Position numbers and translations under genes: made by a program
Shown: piece after piece, positions 26,796 to 35,850 of the stretch
How the letters are laid out: each line of letters opens with the position of its first letter
How positions within the stretch are numbered: position 1 is the first letter of the stretch
Notes under the pieces: model-generated
Seen by the model: only the letters and a program-made list of their open reading frames with translations
Database searches by the model: none
Told to the model about the DNA's origin: nothing
Assembly: GCF_004214795.1 (NCBI RefSeq)
Contig: NZ_CP035928.1
Span: 1,426,001-1,490,000 of the forward strand
DNA: 64,000 nucleotides
Direction: 5' to 3'
Source of the DNA: Malaciobacter pacificus
GTDB lineage: Bacteria > Campylobacterota > Campylobacteria > Campylobacterales > Arcobacteraceae

Positions 26796-29033
26796 CTAAA
26801 TTAAAATCTCTCTATTACCTTTAGCATTTGCTTCAGATAAAACACCAGTTTGTTCTAACTGCTCTACAATAGTTGCAGCTCTGTTATATCCAATTCTTAG
26901 TTTTCTTTGAATATATGAAATAGAAGTTTTTTTATCAGTTAAAACAACTTCTCTAGCATCATTATATAGTTCATCTAAATCTCCAAGTTCAGCATCACTT
27001 GAAGTAGAAGAAGAGCTTGTTGAATTTGAGTCTTTTATAAAGTTCATATCATATTCAACATCCCTTTGAGCTTTTAAGAAATCAACTACTTTTTCTATTT
27101 CTTCTTCTGTTGACCAAGGTGCGTGAATTCTAACAAGTCCTGACATTCCAGGAGGTGTAAATAGCATATCTCCACGTCCTAGAAGTGATTCTGCACCCAT
27201 TGAATCTAAAATAATTTTAGAGTCAACTTTTTGCCCTACTTTATATGAAAGCCTACTTGGTAAGTTTGCTTTAATAAGTCCTGTTACAACATCAACAGAT
27301 GGTCTTTGTGTTGCAACAATTAAGTGAATCCCTGAAGCTCTTGCCATTTGTGCAAGTCTTGCAATAGAGTATTCAACATCTTTACCACTTGTCATCATTA
27401 AATCAGCTAACTCATCAATAACTACTACAATATAAGGGAATTTATCATACCCTTCTCTTTTTGCTTTTTCATTATAGTTCTCAATATTTTTCGTTTTTGT
27501 TTGAGACATTAAAGTATATCTTCGCTCCATTTCTGAAACCATATTTGATAAAGCATTAATAGCATCACCTGCTTTTGTAATAACAGGAGTTAGTAAATGA
27601 GGAATATCATTATACATAGAAAACTCAAGCATTTTGGGGTCAATCATCACAAGTCTTAAATTATCAGGTGAATTTTTATATAGTAGCGATAAAATCATTG
27701 AGTTAATACCAACTGATTTTCCTGAACCTGTTGTTCCAGCTATAAGCAAGTGTGGAAGCTTCTTTAAATCAGTTACAAAAGGTTTACCTACAATATCTTT
27801 TCCTAAAATCATTGTTAAAGGTGATTTAGAGTTTTGGAAAAGTTCACTATCTAACATCTCTCTTAAATAAATAGTTTGAGTGTCATCATTTGGAACTTCA
27901 ATACCCACTACATCCTTACCTGGAATTGGTGCTTGAATTCTAATAGTTTGAGCTTTAAGTGCCATTGCTAAATCATCTTGAAGATTTAATATTTTAGATA
28001 CTTTAACATTAGGTGCTGGTTTAAACTCAAAAGTTGTAACAACAGGTCCAGTATATGTTCTAACAACATCACCTTCAATTTTAAACATTGATAGTTTATC
28101 TAATAAATCAGCAATTTTTTGGTCAATAAAGTTTTCAGAAACTTTTGATTTTTTCTCTTTTGGTGCTGGTTGAAAAAAAGAACTAGGTGGAAGTTCGAAA
28201 TTTTTTGGCTTTTCAGTTTTACCTAATTCAATATCCTCAAGAAGCTTTCTATTCTCTTCAAGTTCATCAACAATTACACTATGAGAGTCAGGTATTTTTT
28301 CTTCTATAATTTCTACAACTTCTTCTTTTATTTCATTAATTGTTTCAGTTTTTATATTTTCTTTAACTGGTTCAATATTATATTCATTAGTATCGTCAAG
28401 TAATGATGCTTGTTCTGTTTTTATAGAAGTATCAAGTTTTTCATTAATACTTTGCATTATTGAATCAGTAGTTTCAGTTTCTTTATCTACTAGATCGCTT
28501 CTCTTTTCTCTTCTTTTGTTTGTTGGTTTATTTTCTAGTTTTTTAATATCAATACTATTTTTTAATTTAATTTTATTTTTTAAATTTGTTTTCATATTTG
28601 ACACATCAAAATCAGAGTTTTCATATAAAACAATTCCAGAAATAATAAAACCGATTAATACAAAGATATATAGTCCAGCTGTACCAATTATAGGGGCTAA
28701 ACTATCAACTAATATTAAACCTATTTCTCCTGCATCATAAGGGTTTGAAATAAGTAATGCTTGTAAAATTAAAGAAACAAAAAGTACTAATAATACAATA
28801 CAAATATTTACTAATAAATCTTTAATTTCAATATTTTTCTTAAAGTTGTATATATATAAAGGGTATAAAAACAGTAATAAATATACATATGATAAGTATC
28901 CAAAATATTTATGTGAAAAGGCAGAGAAAGAATTTCCTACATTTCCAACTATATCTTTACTACTTTCAAAAGTAGAAAATTCAAAATAAACTATAATAAA
29001 TAGTAAAATTAGTGATAAAATTTTTTTAGCTAT
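26796..29033 (-). CDS. ftsK: DNA translocase FtsK, apparently with an ATA start codon
   Basis: FtsK pumps DNA through the division septum and activates Xer recombination. The frame open from 29033 to the stop encodes 745 residues. It has four membrane helices at the N-terminus (residues about 5-20, 42-65, 80-105, 120-145) and a charged linker. The motor domain follows with Walker A GTTGSGKSVGIN and Walker B VVVIDELADLMM. A C-terminal gamma winged helix (ISYIQRKLRIGYNRAATIVEQLE) recognises polarity sequences. The first ATG/GTG/TTG in frame is the GTG at 28604, which would delete all four helices. ATA at 29031-29033 gives M-A-K-K-I-L-S and lies seven bases after AAGGA, so I take it as the start. 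The gene follows lpxD by 10 bases. Confidence 0.85.
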   Translation of the reverse strand: MAKKILSLILLFIIVYFEFSTFESSKDIVGNVGNSFSAFSHKYFGYLSYVYLLLFLYPLYIYNFKKNIEIKDLLVNICIVLLVLFVSLILQALLISNPYDAGEIGLILVDSLAPIIGTAGLYIFVLIGFIISGIVLYENSDFDVSNMKTNLKNKIKLKNSIDIKKLENKPTNKRREKRSDLVDKETETTDSIMQSINEKLDTSIKTEQASLLDDTNEYNIEPVKENIKTETINEIKEEVVEIIEEKIPDSHSVIVDELEENRKLLEDIELGKTEKPKNFELPPSSFFQPAPKEKKSKVSENFIDQKIADLLDKLSMFKIEGDVVRTYTGPVVTTFEFKPAPNVKVSKILNLQDDLAMALKAQTIRIQAPIPGKDVVGIEVPNDDTQTIYLREMLDSELFQNSKSPLTMILGKDIVGKPFVTDLKKLPHLLIAGTTGSGKSVGINSMILSLLYKNSPDNLRLVMIDPKMLEFSMYNDIPHLLTPVITKAGDAINALSNMVSEMERRYTLMSQTKTKNIENYNEKAKREGYDKFPYIVVVIDELADLMMTSGKDVEYSIARLAQMARASGIHLIVATQRPSVDVVTGLIKANLPSRLSYKVGQKVDSKIILDSMGAESLLGRGDMLFTPPGMSGLVRIHAPWSTEEEIEKVVDFLKAQRDVEYDMNFIKDSNSTSSSSTSSDAELGDLDELYNDAREVVLTDKKTSISYIQRKLRIGYNRAATIVEQLEQTGVLSEANAKGNREILI

Positions 29034-29048
29034 TTTAAATTCCTTATT
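29034..29048 (-). promoter_or_regulatory. Ribosome binding site of ftsK overlapping the lpxD stop
   Basis: On the minus strand the lpxD stop TAA runs directly into AAGGA, followed by ATTTAAA and then ATA. The seven-base spacing is ideal for initiation at ATA and there is no other candidate start nearby. This is the main evidence that the ftsK membrane domain is translated. Confidence 0.6.
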
Positions 29049-29991
29049 TTAGAAGTTTTGCAATTCTTCCTTGTAATTTAAGCCATTGTCTATGCTCAAA
29101 TAAAGGAAAACCTGCCCATTGTTTTTTAGGTTCTTCAATTGATTTAGTAACTCCACCACGTGCTGCAATTGTAGTGAATGGAGCAATTTCAAGATGCCCT
29201 GCTGTAGCACTTTGACCACCCATAATTACATATTGATTTAAAATTGTAGAACCCGATAATCCAACTTGTCCAGTTAAAATACAACCAGTTCTTAAAATAC
29301 AGTTATGACCAATATGAACTAAGTTATCAATTCTAACACCACTTTCAATTATAGTTGATTTAAATACTGCTCTATCAATTGCACTATTTGCACCAATCTC
29401 TACATCATCACCAATAGTTACATTACCATTTTGATAAATTTTTATATATTTACCATCTTTAGTGTTTGCAAATCCAAATCCATCACTTCCAATAACAGTT
29501 CCAGCGTGAATGATACAATCACTTCCAACTTTACAATCTCTGTAAATTGTTACATTTGGATAGATAATAGTATTATTTCCAATAGTTACATTATCCCCAA
29601 TATAAGCACCAGACATAATAGTACAATCTTGCCCAATAACACTACCTTTTCCAATATAAACATTTGGCATAACTTTTGTTCCATTACCAATTAATGGTTT
29701 TTCACCATCAAGTTCAATAACATTTGGAGCAAATAATTTAGAAATTTTTGCTAAATTTAAATATGGTTCATCACAAACAATTGCGATAGTTCCACTTGGA
29801 ACTTTAGATTCATTATCTTTTGAAACTAAAATAGCAGCTGCTTTTGTGTTTTCTAAATCTTTTAAGTATTTTTTATTTTCTAAAAATGTTAGTTCGTTTT
29901 CGTTTGAATCTGTTAGCGTGTTTAGTCCAGTGATTTCAATATCACTATCAAGTTCAATATTAATTGATTTTGCGATCTCTTTAAGAGTCAT
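29044..29991 (-). CDS. lpxD: UDP-3-O-acylglucosamine N-acyltransferase
   Basis: LpxD adds the N-linked acyl chain in lipid A synthesis. The 315-residue protein has the N-terminal uridine-binding domain (about 1-95) and a left-handed beta-helix made of hexapeptide repeats (about 100-255, e.g. IGQDCTIMSGAYIGDNVTIGN). The catalytic His lies in DNLVHIGHNC. The C-terminus is helical (KQWAGFPLFEHRQWLKLQGRI). It stands between ilvH and ftsK; ilvB-ilvH-lpxD is a conserved Campylobacterota order. Confidence 0.94.
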   Translation of the reverse strand: MTLKEIAKSINIELDSDIEITGLNTLTDSNENELTFLENKKYLKDLENTKAAAILVSKDNESKVPSGTIAIVCDEPYLNLAKISKLFAPNVIELDGEKPLIGNGTKVMPNVYIGKGSVIGQDCTIMSGAYIGDNVTIGNNTIIYPNVTIYRDCKVGSDCIIHAGTVIGSDGFGFANTKDGKYIKIYQNGNVTIGDDVEIGANSAIDRAVFKSTIIESGVRIDNLVHIGHNCILRTGCILTGQVGLSGSTILNQYVIMGGQSATAGHLEIAPFTTIAARGGVTKSIEEPKKQWAGFPLFEHRQWLKLQGRIAKLLK

Positions 29992-30029
29992 TATTCATCC
30001 TTTAATAAGGAGAAGATAAGAGAATTTTC

Positions 30030-30527
30030 TTATCTTTCCATTGCTACAATACCACTTCTTACAACTTCAAGTGGATTGAATTTTTGCATAACTTTAATAA
30101 AGTTCATGATTCTAGCACTAGAATCAGTAGCTGAAACGATAATAGAATCATCAGTAACATTTTGAATAGAACCATGATATGCTCTTGCTATTACATCAAT
30201 GTCTGATAAATTATTATCAATTGAAAATTTCATTAATACAGTGTCTTTTTCAATTACATTTCTATGCTCATTTACTTTTAAAACAGGAATTAATTTATTT
30301 AATTGTTTTACAATTTGGTCAATTACTCTTTTATCCCCAGTTGTAACAATAGTCATTCTTGAATACTGTGTACCTTCAACTGGAGCTACTGTTAATGAAT
30401 CAATGTTATATCCACGTGCTGAAAATAATCCAACAATTCTAGATAAAACATTGTGCTCATTTAATACAATTACAGAGATAACCTGTCTTGTTGTTTCTGA
30501 ATCATAATAGTGATTAAAATTATTCAT
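30030..30527 (-). CDS. ilvH: Acetolactate synthase small (regulatory) subunit
   Basis: IlvH binds valine and regulates the catalytic subunit of acetohydroxyacid synthase in branched-chain amino acid synthesis. The 165-residue protein has an N-terminal ACT domain (about 12-90: VLNEHNVLSRIVGLFSARGYNIDSLTV) and a C-terminal domain (about 95-165) as in the full-size class. Its ATG shares one base with the ilvB stop, so the two subunits are translationally coupled. Confidence 0.95.
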   Translation of the reverse strand: MNNFNHYYDSETTRQVISVIVLNEHNVLSRIVGLFSARGYNIDSLTVAPVEGTQYSRMTIVTTGDKRVIDQIVKQLNKLIPVLKVNEHRNVIEKDTVLMKFSIDNNLSDIDVIARAYHGSIQNVTDDSIIVSATDSSARIMNFIKVMQKFNPLEVVRSGIVAMER

Positions 30528-32224
30528 TAGTTACCTCCTTCAATAAGTGTCATTTCATTTAATGCATGACCATTTGGTACCATTGGTAATACCTCTTCAT
30601 TTCTTGCAACAATTACTTCAATCATTGCAGGTTTTTTCTTCTCAACTGCATCTTTTAAAGCTGCATCGAATTCTTCTTTTGTTGTAACTCTATAACCTAA
30701 ACCACCAAATGCTTCAACTAACATTTTAAAATCTGGTTGCGCTGTTAAATCAGTTTCAGATAATCTGTTATCATAGAACATTGTTTGCCATTGTCTAACC
30801 ATTCCAAGATAGTTGTTATTTAAAATGATATTAATTACTGGTAATTCATATTCAACACATGTCATTAACTCTTGGATATTCATTAAAATTGAACCATCCC
30901 CTGTAAAGTTAATTGAAACTTTATTTGTATCTTTAAGTGCTCTTGCAACTCCCATAGCTGCTGGAAGTCCAAATCCCATAGTTCCTAAACCACCACTTGT
31001 AATCCATTGTCTTGGATAGTTAAATGGATAAAATTGTGCAGTCCACATTTGGTGTTGACCAACGTCTGTTGATATAACTGCTCTATTTCCTAAAATTTGT
31101 CCAACTCTTTCAATTGGCCATTGTGGTTTAATAACTTCATTTGAATCAATATATCTTAATGGTTCTTTTTCTCTATAATCAGTTAATAATTCAACCCAGT
31201 TTGTATAATCATTAAATTCATAATCTCCAACTGAAGCTAACATAGCTTCAACAGTAACTTTTAAATCTCCAACAATTGGATAATCTGGAGATACTAATTT
31301 ACCAATTGAAGTTGGGTCAATATCAACATGAATTACTTTTGCTTTTGAAGCAAACTCATCAAGTCTTCCTGTTACCCTATCATCAAATCTAGCACCAAGT
31401 GAGATTAATAAATCAGTTTCATAAGCTGCCATATTAGCAGCAAACTCTCCATGCATTCCTAGCATACCAAATAATAATGGATTTTCATGTCCCATTACAC
31501 CTCTAGCCATCAGTGTTTCAACTGCAGGAATATTTAACTTTTTAGCTAATTCTCTAATTTCATAACCACAGTTAGATAAAATTGCTCCACCACCAATATA
31601 TAAAAGAGGTTTTTTAGCTTTAGAAATCGCTTGCATTGCTTTTTTTAGCTGTCTTTTATTGTAGTTAATTGTTGGTTTATAAGTTGGTAGATTAATCTCT
31701 TTTGGATATTCGAAATCTGCCAACTCTGCTGTGATATCTTTTGGGATATCTACGTGAACAGGACCTGGTCTTCCTGTACTTGCTATATGAAACGCCTCTT
31801 TAATAATTCTTGGTAAATCTTCAATTTTATTAACTAAATAGTTATGCTTTGTACAAGGTCTTGAAATACCAACTGCATCAATTTCTTGGAAACCATCAGT
31901 TCCTATAATTGTAGTTGGTACTTGACCAGAAATTACAACTAAAGGAATTGAATCCATATATGCATCTGCTAATCCTGTAACTGCATTTGTAAATCCAGGT
32001 CCAGAAGTTACAATTGCAACTCCTGTCTTTCCTGTTGATCTTGCATAACCTTCTGCTGCAACAATTGAAGCTTGTTCGTGTCTATTTAGAATGTGTTGAA
32101 AATAGTTTTGTTTATATATTTCATCATAGACGTTCATAATAGCGCCTCCAGGGTATCCAAATACTACTTCAACCCCTTCTTGATGTAATGATTCTACAAC
32201 CATTTGTGCGCCAGTTATTCTCAT
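30527..32224 (-). CDS. ilvB: Acetolactate synthase large (catalytic) subunit
   Basis: The thiamine diphosphate enzyme joins two pyruvates, or pyruvate and 2-ketobutyrate, at the start of valine, leucine and isoleucine synthesis. The 565-residue protein has VVFGYPGGAIMNVYD at the N-terminus and the catalytic Glu in HEQASIVAAEGYAR. A central FAD-associated domain and the ThDP/Mg motif GDGSILMNIQELMTCVEYELPV follow. It has an upstream Shine-Dalgarno ACGGAG and heads the ilvB-ilvH-lpxD-ftsK run. Confidence 0.96.
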   Translation of the reverse strand: MRITGAQMVVESLHQEGVEVVFGYPGGAIMNVYDEIYKQNYFQHILNRHEQASIVAAEGYARSTGKTGVAIVTSGPGFTNAVTGLADAYMDSIPLVVISGQVPTTIIGTDGFQEIDAVGISRPCTKHNYLVNKIEDLPRIIKEAFHIASTGRPGPVHVDIPKDITAELADFEYPKEINLPTYKPTINYNKRQLKKAMQAISKAKKPLLYIGGGAILSNCGYEIRELAKKLNIPAVETLMARGVMGHENPLLFGMLGMHGEFAANMAAYETDLLISLGARFDDRVTGRLDEFASKAKVIHVDIDPTSIGKLVSPDYPIVGDLKVTVEAMLASVGDYEFNDYTNWVELLTDYREKEPLRYIDSNEVIKPQWPIERVGQILGNRAVISTDVGQHQMWTAQFYPFNYPRQWITSGGLGTMGFGLPAAMGVARALKDTNKVSINFTGDGSILMNIQELMTCVEYELPVINIILNNNYLGMVRQWQTMFYDNRLSETDLTAQPDFKMLVEAFGGLGYRVTTKEEFDAALKDAVEKKKPAMIEVIVARNEEVLPMVPNGHALNEMTLIEGGN

Positions 32225-32374
32225 AATAAAACTCCGTTAATATAAAATAAGCAGATATTTTACTAAAAATATAATTAATATAATATTAACGCAGTATTGC
32301 TAATTTAGGGATTTTAGGATAGATTTAGTTTAAGTTAATTATAATTTAAATAATTTACTAAAAAGGAGAGTATC
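32225..32374. promoter_or_regulatory. Divergent promoter region of ilvB and the flagellin-like gene
   Basis: The 150-bp AT-rich gap separates two divergent genes. TATAATTTAAATAA about 25-35 bp before the plus-strand start is a likely -10 region; TATATT/TTTATATTAAC before ilvB may serve the other direction. I see no ilv leader peptide or attenuator, and no clear sigma-28 or sigma-54 site. Confidence 0.4.
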
Positions 32375-33169
32375 ATGGATGTTAATAGTATAAATAACAA
32401 TATTAATACTTTGAATAATTCATCTTCTTTACAATTGGATAGGGTTGGTCAATCTAATCAAATAGAAAAGAAAGATAATAGTGAATTAAATTTAACTATT
32501 AATGAATATAATAAGCAAAGAGATGAGCTTTCTATTGATGTTCAATCCTTAAATGATGGCTTAGCCATAACAAAAATCTCTCAAAATGCAATTGATAAAC
32601 AAAAAGAATTCTTGAATAATATTCAAGATAAATTATCAAATGTAGAAAATTATCAAGACAAAAATGACATAAAAGCTGAAGTAAATCAAGAGTTAAGAAA
32701 TTTTAATCAAATTGCATATGAAACAAAATTTAAGAATCAAAATTTGTTAGTAACTAATGAATTTGATGAAAATCCTACTTTTGAAGTTAATACGTCAAAA
32801 GGAAATTTTACTATAGAAAAAGCAAATACTGCTCAAATAGCAAATGACATTTTTGAATCTGTAAATAATTATGATTTAAACAAAAGTGAAAATTTGAATG
32901 CTTCCGTAACAAAAATACAAAGTTCATATAATCAATTACAAAATACTTATGAACAATTCACAGAATTAGGAAATGCGCTAGAAACAAGTGCAAAAGAGAC
33001 TATAAGTGAGCAAAGAGAACTATACAATAATAATGTAGCTAATAAATTAAGAGATTTTGGAAAAGAATCAAGTGATTTTTCCAAAACAAATGTTAGCTCA
33101 AATGCTGGTTATTTAGCAGCTTCTCAATCAAATATAGTTCAAGATCAAACTGTAAGATTACTTTCTTAA
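32375..33169 (+). CDS. Flagellin-like protein (possible FlaC-like secreted flagellin homologue)
   Basis: The 264-residue product resembles a small divergent flagellin. The first third has the flagellin N-terminal helix pattern (SLNDGLAITKISQNAIDKQ, then LSNVENY and a NQIAYETKFKNQNLLV block like the flagellin EIDRIADTTEFNGKKLL). The last 25 residues (SSNAGYLAASQSNIVQDQTV) follow the flagellin C-terminal pattern (ILSQAGQAMLAQANQ-x-P). The central variable region is very short. It may be a minor or secreted flagellin like C. jejuni FlaC, or another axial protein; it is probably exported by the flagellar secretion system. GGAGAG lies before the ATG. Confidence 0.6.
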   Translation: MDVNSINNNINTLNNSSSLQLDRVGQSNQIEKKDNSELNLTINEYNKQRDELSIDVQSLNDGLAITKISQNAIDKQKEFLNNIQDKLSNVENYQDKNDIKAEVNQELRNFNQIAYETKFKNQNLLVTNEFDENPTFEVNTSKGNFTIEKANTAQIANDIFESVNNYDLNKSENLNASVTKIQSSYNQLQNTYEQFTELGNALETSAKETISEQRELYNNNVANKLRDFGKESSDFSKTNVSSNAGYLAASQSNIVQDQTVRLLS

Positions 33170-33181
33170 TTCTTACAGTTT
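33147..33181. terminator. Bidirectional terminator between flagellin-like gene and ppx/gppA
   Basis: AAACTGTAAGA pairs perfectly with TCTTACAGTTT across a 13-nt loop. The hairpin spans the convergent stop codons of both genes and is followed by T residues on the plus strand (TTTTC) and A/T sequence on the other, so it can end transcripts from both sides. Confidence 0.6.
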
Positions 33182-34086
33182 TCTAAGCAATAATTTATTG
33201 CAACCCCTTCTCTTAGTCCATCATCAAGTACAATTGACTCTTTTTTATTTAAAGCTTCAAAAATCATTTGATAAATCAATATACCAACTTCAATAAACTC
33301 TACTCTACCTCGACCAACAAGTTTCATAATCTCTTCTTCATTTGAATTTTTAAATATTTTTAAACAATTTTCTAAATCATTTAAATCAACAGTTGTTCCA
33401 TTGATTACTTCTTTGTCATATGAAAAAAAATCTTGTCCTAGTTTAATAGCAGCAATTGTTGTGGGAGTTCCTGCTGTTGCCACAAATGTAAATTCATCTG
33501 TATTGATATTTAAAGAGTTTATATATGATTTAATATCCTCTTTTTTCTTTTTTAAATCAGCTTTTAAATCATGACTTTTTAAATATTTTTGAGTTAATGT
33601 AACTATTCCAAAATCAAAACTATTTGAAATGTGTTTCTCCTCATCATTTAGAATAATTTCAGTTGAACCCCCACCAATATCAAGTAAAATAAATTTTGAT
33701 GAATCAATTTTTTCTCTTTTTAGCGCATATTTAACTGCAAGTAGTGTAAGTCTTGCTTCTTCTACACCATCAATAATATTAAATGTTACCCCTGTCTGGC
33801 TTTTAAAATGTTTTAAAACTTCAGCTGAATTAGTAGCTTTTCTCATGGCTGCGGTTGTAACTGCTACTGCTTCACTTGGTTCATAAACTATTTTTTCAAC
33901 TGATTTTTTTATAGCAGTTATTACTCTATTTTGAGCCTCTTTTGATATAAGTCCTGTATCTATTAATCCATCGGCCATTCCAACAACTTCATTGTGTTCA
34001 GCTAATATTCTATGATTTACACAATCATATTTTAAAACTCTAAAAGAATTAGAGCCTAAATCTATACTTACAACTTTTTCTGTCAT
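33166..34086 (-). CDS. Ppx/GppA family phosphatase
   Basis: Members hydrolyse inorganic polyphosphate or pppGpp and so touch the stringent response. The 306-residue protein has the ASKHA-fold phosphate-1 motif VSIDLGSNSFRVL at the N-terminus, AAMRKATN, and LLDIGGGSTEIIL in the middle. It has only the two core domains, without the C-terminal HD-like domain of E. coli Ppx, as in other Campylobacterota. It cannot be split into Ppx versus GppA by eye. Convergent with the flagellin-like gene. Confidence 0.88.
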   Translation of the reverse strand: MTEKVVSIDLGSNSFRVLKYDCVNHRILAEHNEVVGMADGLIDTGLISKEAQNRVITAIKKSVEKIVYEPSEAVAVTTAAMRKATNSAEVLKHFKSQTGVTFNIIDGVEEARLTLLAVKYALKREKIDSSKFILLDIGGGSTEIILNDEEKHISNSFDFGIVTLTQKYLKSHDLKADLKKKKEDIKSYINSLNINTDEFTFVATAGTPTTIAAIKLGQDFFSYDKEVINGTTVDLNDLENCLKIFKNSNEEEIMKLVGRGRVEFIEVGILIYQMIFEALNKKESIVLDDGLREGVAINYCLENCKN

Positions 34087-34087
34087 A

Positions 34088-34648
34088 TTATAAGTGTTTG
34101 ATTTTTATTTTTGAATTTAGTAAGTATCCAATTACAATCATTGCAATTAATACAAAAGTTTCAGAGATAATTCCAGTTAAAAATATTAAATAAACAAGCC
34201 ATAATAAAATAGCTCCAAGTGGTGTAGGAACTCCTACAAAATATTTTTCTACTTCACCCTCGTTTGAGTTAATATTAAATTGAATTAATCTTCTAAGACC
34301 TGATATTACATAGTAGATAAATGCAAATATAATTAATGGTGTTGATAGAGTTAATTCTTGTCCATCAATTACTGCAAAATATATAAACATTGTAGGAACA
34401 ATTACAAATGACAAAAAGTCAGCATATGAATCTAATTGAATTCCAAATTGAGTTGAAAGGTTATACTTTCTAGCGATTTTACCATCAACAATATCAAATG
34501 CTCCTGCTAACCATGCAAAAAGTGCTGCTGCAAAAAAATCATTGTGAGTTAAAAAATATATTGCAAAAATACCTGCAGCAATATTAAAAAATGTTGCAAT
34601 ATTTGCTAAGTTAAAGTGGCTGTTTTTGTTAAACAAAAAACTGATCAT
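34088..34648 (-). CDS. pssA: CDP-alcohol phosphatidyltransferase, probably phosphatidylserine synthase
   Basis: This membrane enzyme transfers a phosphatidyl group from CDP-diacylglycerol, most likely to serine, for phosphatidylethanolamine synthesis. The family motif D-x2-D-G-x2-A-R-x8-G-x3-D-x3-D appears as DIVDGKIARKYNLSTQFG followed by LDSYADF. The 186-residue length and about five to six hydrophobic segments fit the smaller type II synthases. Phosphatidylglycerophosphate synthase is the main alternative. It overlaps the GGDEF gene by four bases. Confidence 0.75.
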   Translation of the reverse strand: MISFLFNKNSHFNLANIATFFNIAAGIFAIYFLTHNDFFAAALFAWLAGAFDIVDGKIARKYNLSTQFGIQLDSYADFLSFVIVPTMFIYFAVIDGQELTLSTPLIIFAFIYYVISGLRRLIQFNINSNEGEVEKYFVGVPTPLGAILLWLVYLIFLTGIISETFVLIAMIVIGYLLNSKIKIKHL

Positions 34649-35757
34649 TTAAAGGTTCCTTTAATTAAATTGTATTGGTTTCTTCCATTTTGTTTTGATG
34701 CATATAAACACTCATCAGCTTTCTTATATAGTTTATTAGCTGAAATGTAAGTATTTGGCTCATAGATAACTGCACCAATAGAGATTGAAACAATGTCTAG
34801 TATTTTACTATTTTTATGCTCAATTTTAGCATCAGTTACTTTTTTATTTATATCTTTTAAGCAATCTTCTACAATTTTATCATTTATATCAAATAATACT
34901 ACTCCAAACTCTTCACCACCAAGTCTAAATACGAATTCATATTGTCTATCAAAATAGCTTTTTAAAATATTAGCAACTTTGATAAGTGTTTCATCACCTT
35001 TATCATGACCATAAGTATCATTATATTGTTTGAAGAAATCAATATCAATCATTATAAATGCACATTGCCAATTATTTGCATTTGCAATGAAAGGCATATT
35101 ATCAAAGATATTGTCAAAATATTTTCTGTTATAAAGTTTAGTTAATCCATCTGTAATAGAATCAATTTTATATTTTTTATTTAAAATTCTTAATTGATTA
35201 TCTTTTTTAATTACTTGAATAATAATATATGCAATTAATACAAATGCTAAAACTAAAATTAAAACATTACTATAAAATAAAGAGTTTTTCATTTGTTTAT
35301 ACTCTTCTATAAACACTTTTCTTTGCTTAAAAGCAACTTTTGTTTCATAATCAACTAAAAATTCTATTCTTTTTCTTACATTTTTAAATTTATGAAGCTT
35401 ATTTGATTTGAAAGCATCGATTATTTGTTCATTTATTGCTTCAACAACAATTCTTTCATCATCAGTTTTATATGTATTAAAATAGTAATCCCATTCTTGT
35501 GTAATAATATCTTGTTCTGATTTAAAGTCACAAAAATATTTTAATGTTCGGCATGTAATAATTTTTTGATAGTTATCAGATATTATTCTTAGTTTTACAA
35601 TTGGAACAAAATTTCCAAAATATAATTTATCTATTTGATTTTTTAATTTATCTATTTGATTGTTAAATAATAATGTAGAGCTTATTAGTGATAAAACAAC
35701 AACAATAACAAGAACTATTAATTTAAAAGTTGTTGATTTAAATATCCTATTTTTCAT
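34645..35757 (-). CDS. Membrane GGDEF protein (diguanylate cyclase)
   Basis: This 370-residue protein probably makes cyclic di-GMP. It has a membrane helix at about 12-30, a periplasmic helical sensor region to about 155, a second helix at about 158-178, and a C-terminal GGDEF domain. That domain shows SITDGLTKLYNRKYFD, IMIDIDFFKQYNDTYGHDKGDE and the active-site loop LGGEEFG. No RxxD product-inhibition site is seen five residues before the loop. The periplasmic region contains two cysteines in ITCRTLKYFC, a possible redox or disulfide feature. Confidence 0.85.
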   Translation of the reverse strand: MKNRIFKSTTFKLIVLVIVVVLSLISSTLLFNNQIDKLKNQIDKLYFGNFVPIVKLRIISDNYQKIITCRTLKYFCDFKSEQDIITQEWDYYFNTYKTDDERIVVEAINEQIIDAFKSNKLHKFKNVRKRIEFLVDYETKVAFKQRKVFIEEYKQMKNSLFYSNVLILVLAFVLIAYIIIQVIKKDNQLRILNKKYKIDSITDGLTKLYNRKYFDNIFDNMPFIANANNWQCAFIMIDIDFFKQYNDTYGHDKGDETLIKVANILKSYFDRQYEFVFRLGGEEFGVVLFDINDKIVEDCLKDINKKVTDAKIEHKNSKILDIVSISIGAVIYEPNTYISANKLYKKADECLYASKQNGRNQYNLIKGTFK

Positions 35758-35850
35758 TGTGTTATTTTAACAAAAAAAGATAAAAATCTATCTTTTATAA
35801 TAATTTAAAATATGTTATAATATTTAAATAATTGAAAATGAGAGTTAATA

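Noticed and set aside
28605-29030. Separate membrane protein gene between ftsK and lpxD
   Set aside because: The frame is continuous with ftsK with no stop codon between, and four helices followed by linker and motor is the normal FtsK layout.
32290-32320. Sigma-54-like promoter (ACGCAGTATTGCTA) before the flagellin-like gene
   Set aside because: The -24 GG is missing; only the -12 TTGCT matches, which is expected by chance in AT-rich DNA.
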